A stretch of DNA of 64,000 bases from Fremontodendron californicum (GCA_030761205.1 JAULJL010000011.1:15428501-15492500), one strand, 5' to 3'; positions 21,941-31,849 are shown, counted from the stretch's first letter. Made by a program: numbers and translations. Notes: generated by a model not told the origin, from the sequence alone.

Positions 21941-22624
21941 ATGTACTCATTCTCTTTCAGGCACTCGAAAAAAAAAATGGAAAATACTTTGTCCCAGCGC
22001 ATTAAAAAAATTTGTGTCTTTGGAGGTGCTTATCCAGGGAAAAATAACATATTTGCTGATGAAGCCATAAGAGTTGGAGTAATACTTGCCCAACAAAAGA
22101 TCCAGTTGATTTATGGAGGCGGTAGTACGGGTTTAATGGGAGCAGTCGCTACAGCAGCACACGCCGGAGGAAGTCCAGTTCTAGGAGTCGTGCCAAAACT
22201 ATTCACAGATTTTTGTGGACCTACCTTGGGTAAGAAAATACAAGTCTGGAGTATCCCTGAACGGATGACAATCATGTACCATTCTGCCGATGCATTCATT
22301 GCTCTACCAGGAGGTCTGGGTACATTGGAAGAAATAGCTTGCGTGGCTTCTTGGTCATCTTTGGTCACAAATAAGAAACCCATTGGTTTGCTTAATATTA
22401 ATGGTTATTTTAGTAATTTGCTTTCATATTTAGATAATGCTGTGGATAATGGATTCATGTTTTCAGAGGCAAGGAGAACCATAATTTCTGCTACAACCAT
22501 TGAAGATTTACTCAAAAAGCTCCAAGCTTATGAGTATTTATCTGCAACGGTTTTTTCGCAAACGCTCGGAAAAAGAAAAAGAGATATGGACGAGCAAGGA
22601 GTGGATTGCACTTTGTCTTTGTGA
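21941..22624 (+). CDS. LOG-like cytokinin-activating enzyme, unit 1 copy
   Basis: Intact, intronless ORF. The likelier start is ATG 21977 (215 residues), with the upstream ATG 21941 giving 227. The interval TTCTCTTTCAG before the second ATG looks like a 3' splice site, favouring the shorter form. The protein is full length for LOG/TIGR00730-type Rossmann proteins. It has KKICVFGG near residues 10-17, LIYGGGSTGLMGA (44-56), PERMTIM with Arg96, and ADAFIALPGGLGTLEE (104-119). Family members hydrolyse cytokinin riboside 5'-monophosphates to free cytokinins in cytosol or nucleus, using the Arg and the PGGxGTxxE glutamate, both present. It differs from plant LOG consensus in PGGLGT for PGGYGT. The C-terminus carries a KRKRD basic patch. 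Plant LOG genes usually have several introns, so this is probably a reverse-transcribed copy. Activity is untested. Confidence 0.88.
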   Translation: MYSFSFRHSKKKMENTLSQRIKKICVFGGAYPGKNNIFADEAIRVGVILAQQKIQLIYGGGSTGLMGAVATAAHAGGSPVLGVVPKLFTDFCGPTLGKKIQVWSIPERMTIMYHSADAFIALPGGLGTLEEIACVASWSSLVTNKKPIGLLNINGYFSNLLSYLDNAVDNGFMFSEARRTIISATTIEDLLKKLQAYEYLSATVFSQTLGKRKRDMDEQGVDCTLSL

Positions 22625-22717
22625 CATTATCTAACGTTTTGTTTGTTGTGTCTCAGTTATAATAAGTGGTTAGCAACCTCTACAGGTAATATCTCCTAAA
22701 TTCTACCTTTAAAATTT

Positions 22718-22767
22718 GACATTGGGGACAATGTCATATTTTAGTAGGGGGTAAGGGACATATTTTG
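22718..22767 (+). other. Hairpin plus G-rich tract downstream of LOG, unit 1
   Basis: GACATTG-GGGA-CAATGTC forms a perfect 7-bp stem with a GNRA-type loop (22718-22735), followed by TAGTAGGGGGTAAGGG. The same arrangement follows pol in Athila-like elements here (57421-57457; degenerate at 20707-20741). Its presence inside the cassette suggests LOG had been the last gene of another element. Confidence 0.7.
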
Positions 22768-22922
22768 CTAATTTTAAAAAAAAAAAAATTTGTTGTGTTT
22801 TATGACATTTAGAAGTATTCATTCTGAACAAGGTCTGAGTAAGGGAGACTTGAGACATACCTTGTCAGTTTGATTTAATCTTCTTCTTCTTCAAAAAAAA
22901 AAAAAAAAGCATGTTTAGACTT

Positions 22923-24378
22923 AGTGTGTTTTAGTTACTTTCAATACTATGATGAGATATGAATTGCATAAGTCTAAAACAGATTTGTTAGTGAGAAGAT
23001 TTTCATGAGAATTGAGCTTGATATCAACCTTTTTATGAGCCAATGTTAATATGATATGTTGATTGAGAAATAAGCATGTTTAGACTTAATCTGACTTGTA
23101 TAATCATCCTTGTGAGTTTTTGAGCCTATAATGATTGATGCATTATATAAATCAATCTAATTTCCTTCTTGAGTGCTCTTATGATTACATGATTCTCTAG
23201 AACTTGCTTTAGACCTTGTTGAGACTATATTGATGCATGTGACAACATGAATATGATAAAGGCATTAGGATTTTTAGCCAGGGCCAAACAGCCATCCCTT
23301 ATTGATGTTCCAAGAGAACACACCCCTAGTGAGCCAATTTGAGCCTACATTGAATAAGCTATTTATTTGGTAACCACAACTTACACCTAGCCTAAATATA
23401 CTTATATCCTTACCCTTGTTCTAAAGATGGATTATATATTTTGAGACATATTGCAAAAAACAAGGGATAATTTTAGTTGAAAATTTGGGTTAGAAACAAA
23501 AGATAAGTGTGGGGGAAGAAAAGAAAAGAAAAAGTCAAGAGAAAAAGAAAGGGATCATTGTTAAATACATTCCCATATTAAAAAAAAAAAATCTTCTCTT
23601 GAACTTCTAGTTAAAGTAAAGAAAAAGATGTTACAAAGTTGGTTAGAATGATGCAAAGGCTCAACATGAATATTTAGCCTATGTTATTATGTGCCTTATA
23701 AGAGTTTTGAGAAGTTTTGTTTTTATGATCTTATTATGTCTCTAAACTCTATGAACTCTTTGGAACCTTTGTGATATCTTTATCCTTTTGTTCTTTAACC
23801 ACATTATAACCCTTTGGCCCCATTACAACCTTGAATAAAGACCTCTTGATTTATGAAGTTGTATGATCTAAATAGTGGAGAATAGGTGGACAAGCAAGCA
23901 TATGGTAGAAGTGTTTTCATGAGATTGATTGAGTGTAAACACTTTACCACTACTTTAAAGAGTGAAAATCAAGAGAGTATCCCATGTGAGAAGTTGAGAT
24001 TAAGTTTGAATATGCACTATTTTGATTGAAATATGTTATGTTAATATTGGCTTATCTCAAACAATTTACATTCAAGCAAGATTTTTTGTGAATTTCTTTA
24101 AGCTATTGATTAGTTTTTAAGACTTGTCCAATGATTATCTCTAATTTATATTGGAAGGATTAGTTATAATTATTATTAGTTTTTCTTATGTCTTCAATGT
24201 TTGTGGGTATCGTTCTAGTAAACCCTCACGAGACTAAACTCGTCCACTAGGGACACCTAGGGGTTTAAAGGCTTGTGTCACATGCTAAGTGCCACCGTGA
24301 TTTCCTACGAAAGTGGATTAGATTAGATTTTCTTATTTTATTTTTATTTGTTTTTGCTCGAGGACTAGCAACAATCTA
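22923..24378 (+). other. 3' non-coding region, unit 1
   Basis: No gene seen. It aligns with 57515-58240, confirming the family relation, and contains another AAGTGTGGGGGAAG tract (about 23504-23517), which corresponds to CAAGTGTGGGGGAAAAG near 58098. An A-rich run lies near 23580. Confidence 0.7.
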
Positions 24379-24390
24379 AGTGTGGGGGTG
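24379..24390 (+). promoter_or_regulatory. Polypurine tract, unit 1
   Basis: AGTGTGGGGGTG directly abuts the start of LTR2, preceded by CTCGAGGACTAGCAACAATC. This is the expected position for plus-strand priming. Confidence 0.8.
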
Positions 24391-25048
24391 TGATAACTCG
24401 TATAATTATATAGTTTTTAGTTATGTTTTATTATTGTTTTGTGTCAAATACGAGTTATTATTGCTTAGTCTAATTGTGTTTATGATCTTTTATATTTTTA
24501 TGTAATTTGGTGTTTTTTTACGAGTTTCTTTGAGTGATTTCAGATTACTAGGTTAAATCAACAATTAAGGGCAAATTCAGTTCAGTTCCAGTTCCGACAC
24601 CTTTTGCCATATCAGCTATATCTGGAGTTTCACTGAAGAAATAAGGCTGAAATTTTAACCGTGCAAAGTTAAGAGGCATATCTAACTTTTTCATGTTTTA
24701 CACTTCTTGAAACGGAGTCGTTTTCCCTAGCGAAATCGACCATCAAGTTGGCTGATGTGCAGTGACGTCTGTGCTGACCTGTTTTGGTATTTTGCTCATA
24801 TCTTCTGATCCACATCAGAAAATGAGCTGATTCCAACGGCTATGGATTACTAACTGATAGGGAAACATTTTTCTAGAAGACCATGTGATCAGATCAAGCT
24901 TCCAATATTGACAAAATCGACCATCAAGTTGGCTGATCAAAATTGTCATACAATATGACGAAAATTGTTAGAAAAATGCACCCACCTATTATACCTACCT
25001 TTGAAATTTGTAAAGCTTGTCTCTTGTCATTTAGTCCTCCAAAATGTG

Positions 25049-25057
25049 TATAAATAG
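25049..25057 (+). promoter_or_regulatory. TATA box of LTR2
   Basis: TATAAATAG, identical in context to LTR1. It would drive unit 2. Confidence 0.7.
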
Positions 25058-25839
25058 AGGGCCTTGGATGATTGTATGAGACATTGTACATTGGTAGGAT
25101 ATTAGCCATTGTAATAAAATTCTCTAAGTTTTCTTCTTCTTTCTTTTCTCTAGTTTTCTTTTTCTTTATTTTCTTCTTCTTCTTTCTTTCTTTTATTTCC
25201 TTCTTAGATTCTCTTTAATTTTATGTTTATGTTTACAATGCCTATGCTAGGCTAAACTTCTATTTGGTTAAGGGTGATTTCAAAGCCCTAGACATGTTTT
25301 GTGATTGATTTTCAGATTCTATCTATCATTAATTTTCTATCAAAGTTGCTTATGTTCTTCTACAAGAATTGTTCATGATGTTGTCTTGATTTATTTAGGT
25401 GTACAACTAGACAGATCTTGATAATTATCTATTGCTAGTCTAGGAGTCTTGATCCGTGTAATTATCTTGATTTCCTATTCATAAGTGGCAATTTGTGATT
25501 AATGATTATGGTCAAGTTTTCAATAATTGCAAAGTGGAACATAACCTAAGTTGAACAATCCGAGCTTATGTGTTTGTTGCTTAGATCAACCTATCTTTCT
25601 CATCATAAAAGAGAGCTTGTTCTATTTAACGACAAACTAAGGAAAGATTGGGATAACAGAGCTTGTTGTTATCTACGGTTGTTAACTTTGATAGTTGGTT
25701 GATATTGATAGATCTGAAATTGATTCTTAATGATGTCTAGTGGTGGAGAATGAAACCTTAACCATATTTTTCATATTTGATTCTTCTTACTTACTTGTTT
25801 TCTTACTTTTGTAGTTTGCTTATTTTTAAAAGTATATTT

Positions 25840-25994
25840 ATTTTTATTGGCTGGTTATACCGCCTAATTTGTATATTAACATTGTTTTATTTTTATTGGC
25901 TCGTTATACCGCCTAATTTAGTATATATATTTTTATTGGCTGGTTATACCGCCTAATTTAGTATATATATTTTTATTGGCTGGTTATACCGCCT
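25840..25994 (+). repeat. Minisatellite in LTR2
   Basis: Four units as in LTR1; one unit reads GGCTCGTTATACC instead of GGCTGGTTATACC. Confidence 0.9.
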
Positions 25995-26206
25995 TGCATC
26001 TTATTCTTATTATTTACTTTAGTTTAAATCTGGCTTCAAAAACCCCTTTTCTTTTATTGTTTTCTTTGAACGTAAGTTATAAACTAATAACTCATAGATT
26101 AAAACCCAATCCCTGAGGACTCGACCCTTGCTAATCATTATACTTACAATTGATCTTTTTAGTGCAAGGTTAAATAAGATACACTCTTTTGGGTGCATCA
26201 AATTTT

Positions 26207-26225
26207 TGGCGCCGTTGCCGGGGAT
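26207..26225 (+). promoter_or_regulatory. Primer binding site (tRNA-Asp), unit 2
   Basis: TGGCGCCGTTGCCGGGGAT, same spacing from the LTR end as in unit 1. Confidence 0.9.
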
Positions 26226-26338
26226 TGCTTTCTTTAGTTTATTTGTTACTTGGTTTATTCTTATTTTCAGTTCTAATTAGTTTTATTTTCTTGTACATAC
26301 AAGTTTTTCTTTTCAAATTTAAAAAAAAAAAAAAAACA

Positions 26339-27277
26339 ATGGAATTGAGCAATCTAACACTTGAAGAGTTGGTGGCATACATTAACATGGAGAATCAACA
26401 AGCCAATCTCACCTCCCCAGTTCAACAATTGGCCATGGGAGGATGTCAAGGCCATCAAGTGTTCCAAGACCAACAGTATGATCATTACTCAAACACTTAC
26501 CATGAGGGATGGTGGGATCATACTAATTATGGCTACTCAAAAAATTACCAAGAAGTAGATCCTTATGCCAATTACACTCATCCATCTAGCTTCAATCAAT
26601 CATGGTCTCAAGAACCAGATCTTTTTCAACCACCACATATGACTCAAAACTCAGGTACTTCTTTAGAAGATCTTGTCTATTCTCTTGTTACTGATTCTTT
26701 GCAATTTCAACAGGAAACAAGGGCAAGCATCCAGAGTTTGGAAAAGCAAATGAGCCAATTGGCTAGTAGTATGGTGGGATGGGTAGCACAAAGATCTGAA
26801 GAACTCCCAGCCCAAACGATGGTTAACCCAAAGGAGAATGCTACTATTGTGACCTTGAAGAATGAGGAACAAGATGAGGATGAAACAAAATTTGAGATGG
26901 ATTCTATTCTTGAGGATAATGAAGCCAAAGATCCAAATAAGAGTATTTCGGCACCTGAGGTAACGTTTAAGGTTTCACTTTTTACTAATGTTTCTTCTCC
27001 ACCTTTTCTTAGTAGATTTGCAAAGTTCAAGGAGGAAGAACATGAACAACACATGCCCGAAACCTTAAACAACTTGTTTGTGGAGGTCATTCAACAAGTA
27101 TCAAAATATGCTCCATTCCTCGATGACATATGCACCACAAAGGATGATGGAATAATACTTGTAATGGAGAATGCATCCACTGTTGTGCAAAGAAAGCTTC
27201 CTCTCAAATGCATAAATTTGGGAAATTTCATGTATGAGCCTGACAAGCCTAAAATGCCAAGAAGGGGTGTTGGTTAG
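26339..27277 (+). CDS. Shortened Gag-like protein, unit 2
   Basis: Open frame of 312 residues from the ATG following an A-rich leader (AAAAAACAATGG context). A longer reading from 26189 would include the primer site and is unlikely. N-terminal MELSNLTLEELVAYI is followed by a Gln/Tyr/Trp-rich stretch (YDHYSNTYHEGWWDHTNYGY) matching the post-knuckle part of Athila Gag at 53.0 kb (YDPYSNTYNPGWRDHPNFNY), then the linker region with MSQLASS and VNPKENATIVTL, and a C-terminus up to ENASTVVQRKLPLK where protease would start. The capsid core and CCHC knuckle are absent. The product could at most retain a Gag interaction surface. It is the intact version of the broken frame at 19547-20485. Confidence 0.65.
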   Translation: MELSNLTLEELVAYINMENQQANLTSPVQQLAMGGCQGHQVFQDQQYDHYSNTYHEGWWDHTNYGYSKNYQEVDPYANYTHPSSFNQSWSQEPDLFQPPHMTQNSGTSLEDLVYSLVTDSLQFQQETRASIQSLEKQMSQLASSMVGWVAQRSEELPAQTMVNPKENATIVTLKNEEQDEDETKFEMDSILEDNEAKDPNKSISAPEVTFKVSLFTNVSSPPFLSRFAKFKEEEHEQHMPETLNNLFVEVIQQVSKYAPFLDDICTTKDDGIILVMENASTVVQRKLPLKCINLGNFMYEPDKPKMPRRGVG

Positions 27278-27587
27278 GTTCAAAACAATCAATCAAGTGC
27301 TAATTGGGGGAGGCAGCCTAATTAGTGAAAGCATTGCCAAACTGCCATCCTCAGATTTGCTCTCTCTTTCTTTATCTTTTTCTTACGTTTCTTTGCTAAT
27401 TGTGTTTAGTGTTTCTAAGTTCATTTAGGCTGCATAAGTTTATTTTGTTTATTAGTTCTTTTCACTTACACATGATTCTTTCATTTGGGATTAATAGCAT
27501 TACATTAATGACAATGTAAGAATTATGTGTGGGGGGAAGAATTTAGGATTTTATTTAGAGTGTTTTGTTTTTGAGTCTTTTTATGTT
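27278..27587 (+). other. Pol-end scar and post-pol 3' region, unit 2
   Basis: Same content as 20486-20794: GGGGGAGGCAGCC scar, TTACATT...CAATGTAA inverted repeat and TGTGTGGGGGGAAG tract. No gene. Confidence 0.7.
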
Positions 27588-27761
27588 GTTTTTCTTTCTG
27601 ATCCTTGTTTTGAAAATAACTAGATGTAAATATAATTTTTTAACCCCGGTTAAACGGCGGATAACGGTACTCCGTGATTATTTAAGCCGGTTCCATCAGC
27701 TACCCACAAAACTGATATTGTATATAAATTTCTCTTTCATTTTTTTTTATTTTTAGGATGG

Positions 27762-28294
27762 ATGATATTCTCACAAGATTGTAGAAACGATTTCCTCCTT
27801 TTCCTCGAAATATTTTACTGAAGCTTTACCAAGTTCGATTTGAAAGATTAAGAATGCTTATGCACAAAGGGATTCCTAAAGACATACGTTGGATAATTGA
27901 AGCCAAGGTACGTGAAGATGAATATCTGCCTATTTTGCATTTACCAGGTACAGGTAGAAGCACTTTTGCAAAGAAGCGATGAGCAAAGCGCATGAGTTCA
28001 AATTGCCACAAATGTGCACGATGGACGTGTAACGGTAAATGTCGTTCTATTGGGATTCCGTCCTCTAATCGAGATGATAAAATTGAATTCATTAAGGATG
28101 GACTGAGTAAGGAGAATTTGGGTAATATCCAACTTTCTCTTGAGACGCATCCTAGTGGAGACGTACAAAGAGAAATTCTTGATTTATGGCCGCAATTCCA
28201 AAGGGAATGGCAACATCTTGGGAATCTGATGTTAAAAGACCCTGTTTGCCAGCTTGTAAGAAAACTGGATGGGAAGCATATCCTCGACTCATAG
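27762..28294 (+). pseudogene. Basic Cys-rich ORF, unit 2 (nonsense in the basic box)
   Basis: Same frame as 20958-21494, including the early TAG after eight codons. A CGA-to-TGA change at 27980-27982 falls in the KKRRAKR box, separating the N-terminal helix (from ATG 27854) from the Cys cluster. A fragment from ATG 27992 (100 codons) keeps CHKCARWTCNGKC and the tail. The other visible differences are few. Unless the fragment has a function alone, this copy is dead while its LOG neighbour is intact. Confidence 0.6.
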
Positions 28295-28461
28295 AAGGCG
28301 TTTAAGCCGTTTCTGGACGTAAAACCAGAGGAAGATGTGAGCCACAATCACAACTACAATAAATGACTTCTCAGCTTTTGGTTTGATTTGCAATAACTTT
28401 ATTTCGGTTTAATTTACATGTTATTCGATTTGTGTAATTATTCTCATTTTTTTTTATTTGT

Positions 28462-28707
28462 CTTTTACGGTTGATTTTTCTTCTCTTTTTGATTTTCTTC
28501 CTGAAATCACGCAAAAATCTTTTGTTAGGTTAACATTTTCTTCTAACAGGTCAAATACACTTTCGGCGACATTATTACTCTTGACTTTTACGGTTGATTT
28601 TTCTTCTCTTTTTGATTTTCTTCCTGAAATCACGCAAAAATCTTTTGTTAGGTTAACATTTTCTTTTGACAGGTCAAATACACTTTCGGCGACATTATTA
28701 CTCTTGT
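28462..28707 (+). repeat. 123-bp direct tandem duplication, unit 2
   Basis: Copies at 28462-28584 and 28585-28707, same as in unit 1, so the duplication predates the two-unit array. Confidence 0.9.
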
Positions 28708-28741
28708 CTGATTCACTACTCAGTCCTCTATATATTACACC

Positions 28742-29422
28742 ATGTACTCATTCTCTTTCAGGCACTCGAAAAAAAAAATGGAAAATACTTCGTCCCAGCG
28801 CATTAAAAAAATTTGTGTCTTTGGAGGTGCTTATCCAGGGAAAAATAACATATTTGCTGATGAAGCCATAAGAGTTGGAGTAATACTTGCCCAACAAAAG
28901 ATCCAGTTGATTTATGGAGGCGGTAGTACGGGTTTAATGGGAGCAGTCGCTACAGCAGCACACGCAGGAGGAAGTCCAGTTCTAGGAGTCGTGCCAAAAC
29001 TATTCACAGATTTTTGTGGACCTACCTTGGGTAAGAAAATAAAAGTCTGGAGTATCCCTGAACGGATGACAATCATGTACCATTCTGCCGATGCATTCAT
29101 TGCTCTACCAGGAGGTCTGGGTACATTGGAAGAAATAGCTTGCGCTTCTTGGTCATCTTTGGTCACAAATAAGAAACCCATTGGTTTGCTTAATATTAAT
29201 GGTTATTTTAGTAATTTGCTTTCATATTTAGATAATGCTGTGGATAATGGATTCATGTTTTCAGAGGCAAGGAGAACCATAATTTCTGCTACAACCATTG
29301 AAGATTTACTCAAAAAGCTCCAAGCTTATGAGTATTTATCTGCTACGGTTTTTTCGCAAACGCTCGGAAAAAGAAAAAGAGATATGGACGAGCAAGGAGT
29401 GGATTGCACTTTGTCTTTGTGA
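28742..29422 (+). CDS. LOG-like cytokinin-activating enzyme, unit 2 copy
   Basis: Intact ORF of 214 residues from ATG 28778 (226 from ATG 28742). Compared with the unit 1 copy I find two replacements (Leu5 to Ser, Gln89 to Lys), two silent changes and an in-frame loss of one Val codon after the PGGLGTLEEIAC segment (CVASW becomes CASW). YGGGSTGLMG, the conserved Arg and PGGLGTLEE are unchanged. It follows the same leader with the 123-bp duplication and precedes the same hairpin module. Function and cellular site are as inferred for the unit 1 copy. The missing Val lies in the helix after the catalytic motif and might affect stability. Confidence 0.88.
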   Translation: MYSFSFRHSKKKMENTSSQRIKKICVFGGAYPGKNNIFADEAIRVGVILAQQKIQLIYGGGSTGLMGAVATAAHAGGSPVLGVVPKLFTDFCGPTLGKKIKVWSIPERMTIMYHSADAFIALPGGLGTLEEIACASWSSLVTNKKPIGLLNINGYFSNLLSYLDNAVDNGFMFSEARRTIISATTIEDLLKKLQAYEYLSATVFSQTLGKRKRDMDEQGVDCTLSL

Positions 29423-29515
29423 CATTATCTAACATTTTGTTTGTTGTGTCTCAGTTATAATAAGTGGTTAGCAACCTCTACAGGTAATATCTCCTAAATT
29501 CTACCTTTAAAATTT

Positions 29516-29564
29516 GACATTGGGGACAATGTCATATTTTAGTAGGGGGTAAGGGACATATTTT
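29516..29564 (+). other. Hairpin plus G-rich tract downstream of LOG, unit 2
   Basis: GACATTG-GGGA-CAATGTC at 29516-29533 and TAGTAGGGGGTAAGGG after it, unchanged from unit 1. Confidence 0.7.
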
Positions 29565-29717
29565 GCTAATTTAAAAAAAAAAAAAATTTGTTGTGTTTTA
29601 AGACATTTAGAAGTATTCATTCTGAACAAGGTCTGAGTAAGGGAGACTTGAGACATACCTTGTCAGTTTGATTTAATCTTCTTCTTCTTCAACAAAAAAA
29701 AAAGCATGTTTAGACTT

Positions 29718-31171
29718 AGTGTGTTTTAGTTACTTTCAATACTATGATGAGATATGAATTGCATAAGTCTAAAACATATTTATTAGTGAGAAGATTTTCA
29801 TGAGAATTGAGCTTGATATCAACCTTTTTATGAGCCAATGTTAATATGATATGTAGAAAGAAGCATGTTTAGACTTAATCTGACTTGTATAATCATCATT
29901 GTGAGTTTTTGAGCCTATAATGATTGATGCATTGTATAAATCAATCTAATTTCTTTCTTGAGTGCTCTTATGATTACATGATTCTCTAGAACTTGCTTTA
30001 GACCTTGTTGAGACTATATTGATGCATGTGACAACATGAATATGATAGAGGCATTAGGATTTTTAGCCAGGGCCAAACAGCCATCCCTTATTGATGTTCC
30101 AAGAGAACACAACCCTAGTGAGCCAATTTGAGCCTACATTGAATAAGCTATTTATTTGGTAACCACAACTTACACCTAGCCTAAATATACTTATATCCTT
30201 ACCCTTGTTCTAAAGATGGATTATATATTTTGAGACATATTGCAAAAAACAAGGGATAATTTTAGTTGAAAATTTGGGTTAGAAACAAAAGATAAGTGTG
30301 GGGGAAGAAAAGAAAAGAAAAAGTCAAGAGAAAAAGAAAGGGATCATTGTTAAATACATTCCCATATTAAAAAAAAAAAAAAAATCTTCTCTTGAACTTC
30401 TAGTTAAAGTAAAGAAAAAGATGTTACAAAGTTGGTTAGAATGATGCAAAGGCTCAACATGAATATTTAGCCTATGTTATTATGTGCTTTATAAGAGTTT
30501 TGAGAAGTTTTGTTTTTATGATCTTATTATGTCTCTAAACTCTATGAATTCTTTGGAACCTTTGTGATATCTTTATCCTTTTGTTCTTTAACCACATTAT
30601 AACCCTTTGGCCCCATTACAACCTTGAATAAAGACCTCTTGATTTATGAAGTTGTATGATTTAAATAGTGGAGAATAGGTGGACAAGCAAGCATATGGTA
30701 GAAGTGTTTTCATGGGATTGATTGAGTGTAAACACTTTACCACTACTTTAAAGAGTGAAAATCAAGAGAGTATCCCATGTGAGAAGTTGAGATTAAGTTT
30801 GAATATGCAGTATTTTGATTGAAATATGTTATGTTAATATTGGCTTAACTCAAACAATTTATATTCAAGCAAGATTTTTTGTGAATTTCTTTAAGCTATT
30901 GATTAGTTTTTAAGACTTGTCCAATGATTATCTCTAATTTATATTGGAAGGATTAGTTATAATTATTATTAGTTTTTCTTATGTCTTCAATGTTTGTGGG
31001 TATCGTTCTAGTAAACCCTCACGAGACTAAACTCGTCCACTAGGGACACCTAGGGGTTTAAAGGCTTGTGTCACATGCTAAGTGCCACCGTGATTTCCTA
31101 CGAAAGTGGATTAGATTAGATTTTCTTATTTTATTTTTATTTGTTTTTGCTCGAGGACTAGCAACAATCTA
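29718..31171 (+). other. 3' non-coding region, unit 2
   Basis: Counterpart of 22923-24378. No gene seen. Includes the AAGTGTGGGGGAAG tract near 30296. Confidence 0.7.
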
Positions 31172-31183
31172 AGTGTGGGGGTG
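31172..31183 (+). promoter_or_regulatory. Polypurine tract, unit 2
   Basis: AGTGTGGGGGTG abutting LTR3, as in unit 1. Confidence 0.8.
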
Positions 31184-31840
31184 TGATAACTCGTATAATT
31201 ATATAGTTTTTAGTTATGTTTTATTATTGTTTTGTGTCAAATACGAGTTATTATTGCTTAGTCTAATTGTGTTTATGATCTTTTATATTTTTATGTAATT
31301 TGGTGTTTTTTTACGAGTTTCTTTGAGTGATTTCAGATTACTAGGTTAAATCAACAATTAAGGGCAAATTCAGTTCAGTTCCAGTTCCGACACCTTTTGC
31401 CATATCAGCTATATCTGGAGTTTCACTGAAGAAATAAGGCTGAAATTTTAACCGTGCAAAGTTAAGAGGCATATCTAACTTTTTCATGTTTTACACTTCT
31501 TGAAACGGAGTCGTTTTCCTAGCGAAATCGACCATCAAGTTGGCTGATGTGCAATGACGTCTGTGCTGACCTGTTTTGGTATTTTGCCCATATCTTCTGA
31601 TCCACATCAGCAAATGAGCTGATTCCAACGGCTATGGATTACTAACTGATAGGGGAACATTTTTCTAGAAGACCATGTGATCAGATCAAGCTTCCAATAT
31701 TGACAAAATCGACCATCAAGTTGGCTGATCAAAATTGTCATACAATATGACGAAAATTGTTAGAAAAATGCACCCACCTATTATACCTACCTTTGAAATT
31801 TGTAAAGCTTGTCTCTTGTCATTTAGTCCTCCAAAATGTG

Positions 31841-31849
31841 TATAAATAG
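31841..31849 (+). promoter_or_regulatory. TATA box of LTR3
   Basis: TATAAATAG. Transcription from here would read out into the Ogre-like LTR. Confidence 0.65.

Larger units (their letters stand above)
20795..22922 (+). other. Captured cassette, unit 1
   Basis: In the related element at 50-58 kb, the text ...TTTTTATGTT (57509) is followed at once by TGAGTGTGTTTTAG. Here the same flanks are separated by about 2.1 kb. The segment contains the Cys-rich ORF, a 123-bp tandem duplication, the LOG-like ORF and a hairpin/G-run module. Its right end is a run of 16 A followed by AGCATGTTTAGACTTA, a 16-base phrase that recurs at 23073-23088. This looks like capture of a polyadenylated RNA copy, but a deletion in the comparison element is not excluded. 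Confidence 0.7.
24391..26200 (+). mobile_element. LTR2 (shared middle LTR)
   Basis: 1810 bp. It lacks 61 bp present in LTR1 and LTR3 (junction at about 25609; the deletion ends in an AGAGAGCTT word that is repeated in the undeleted copies). It shares many base states with LTR3 against LTR1 along its whole length. It serves both as 3' LTR of unit 1 and 5' LTR of unit 2. Confidence 0.92.
27588..29717 (+). other. Captured cassette, unit 2
   Basis: Second copy of the 20795-22922 segment with the same borders. At its right end the poly(A) is shorter and interrupted (CAACAAAAAAAAAAGCATG). Confidence 0.7.

Noticed and set aside
21618..22070. 150-codon ORF with a 41-residue repeat
   Set aside because: It covers the 123-bp duplication but runs out of frame into the well-supported LOG ORF; composition is Phe/Ser/Leu-rich without a domain.
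26189..26338. 50-codon N-terminal extension of the unit 2 gag frame
   Set aside because: It would translate the LTR end and primer site; the ATG at 26339 after the A-rich leader fits gag better.
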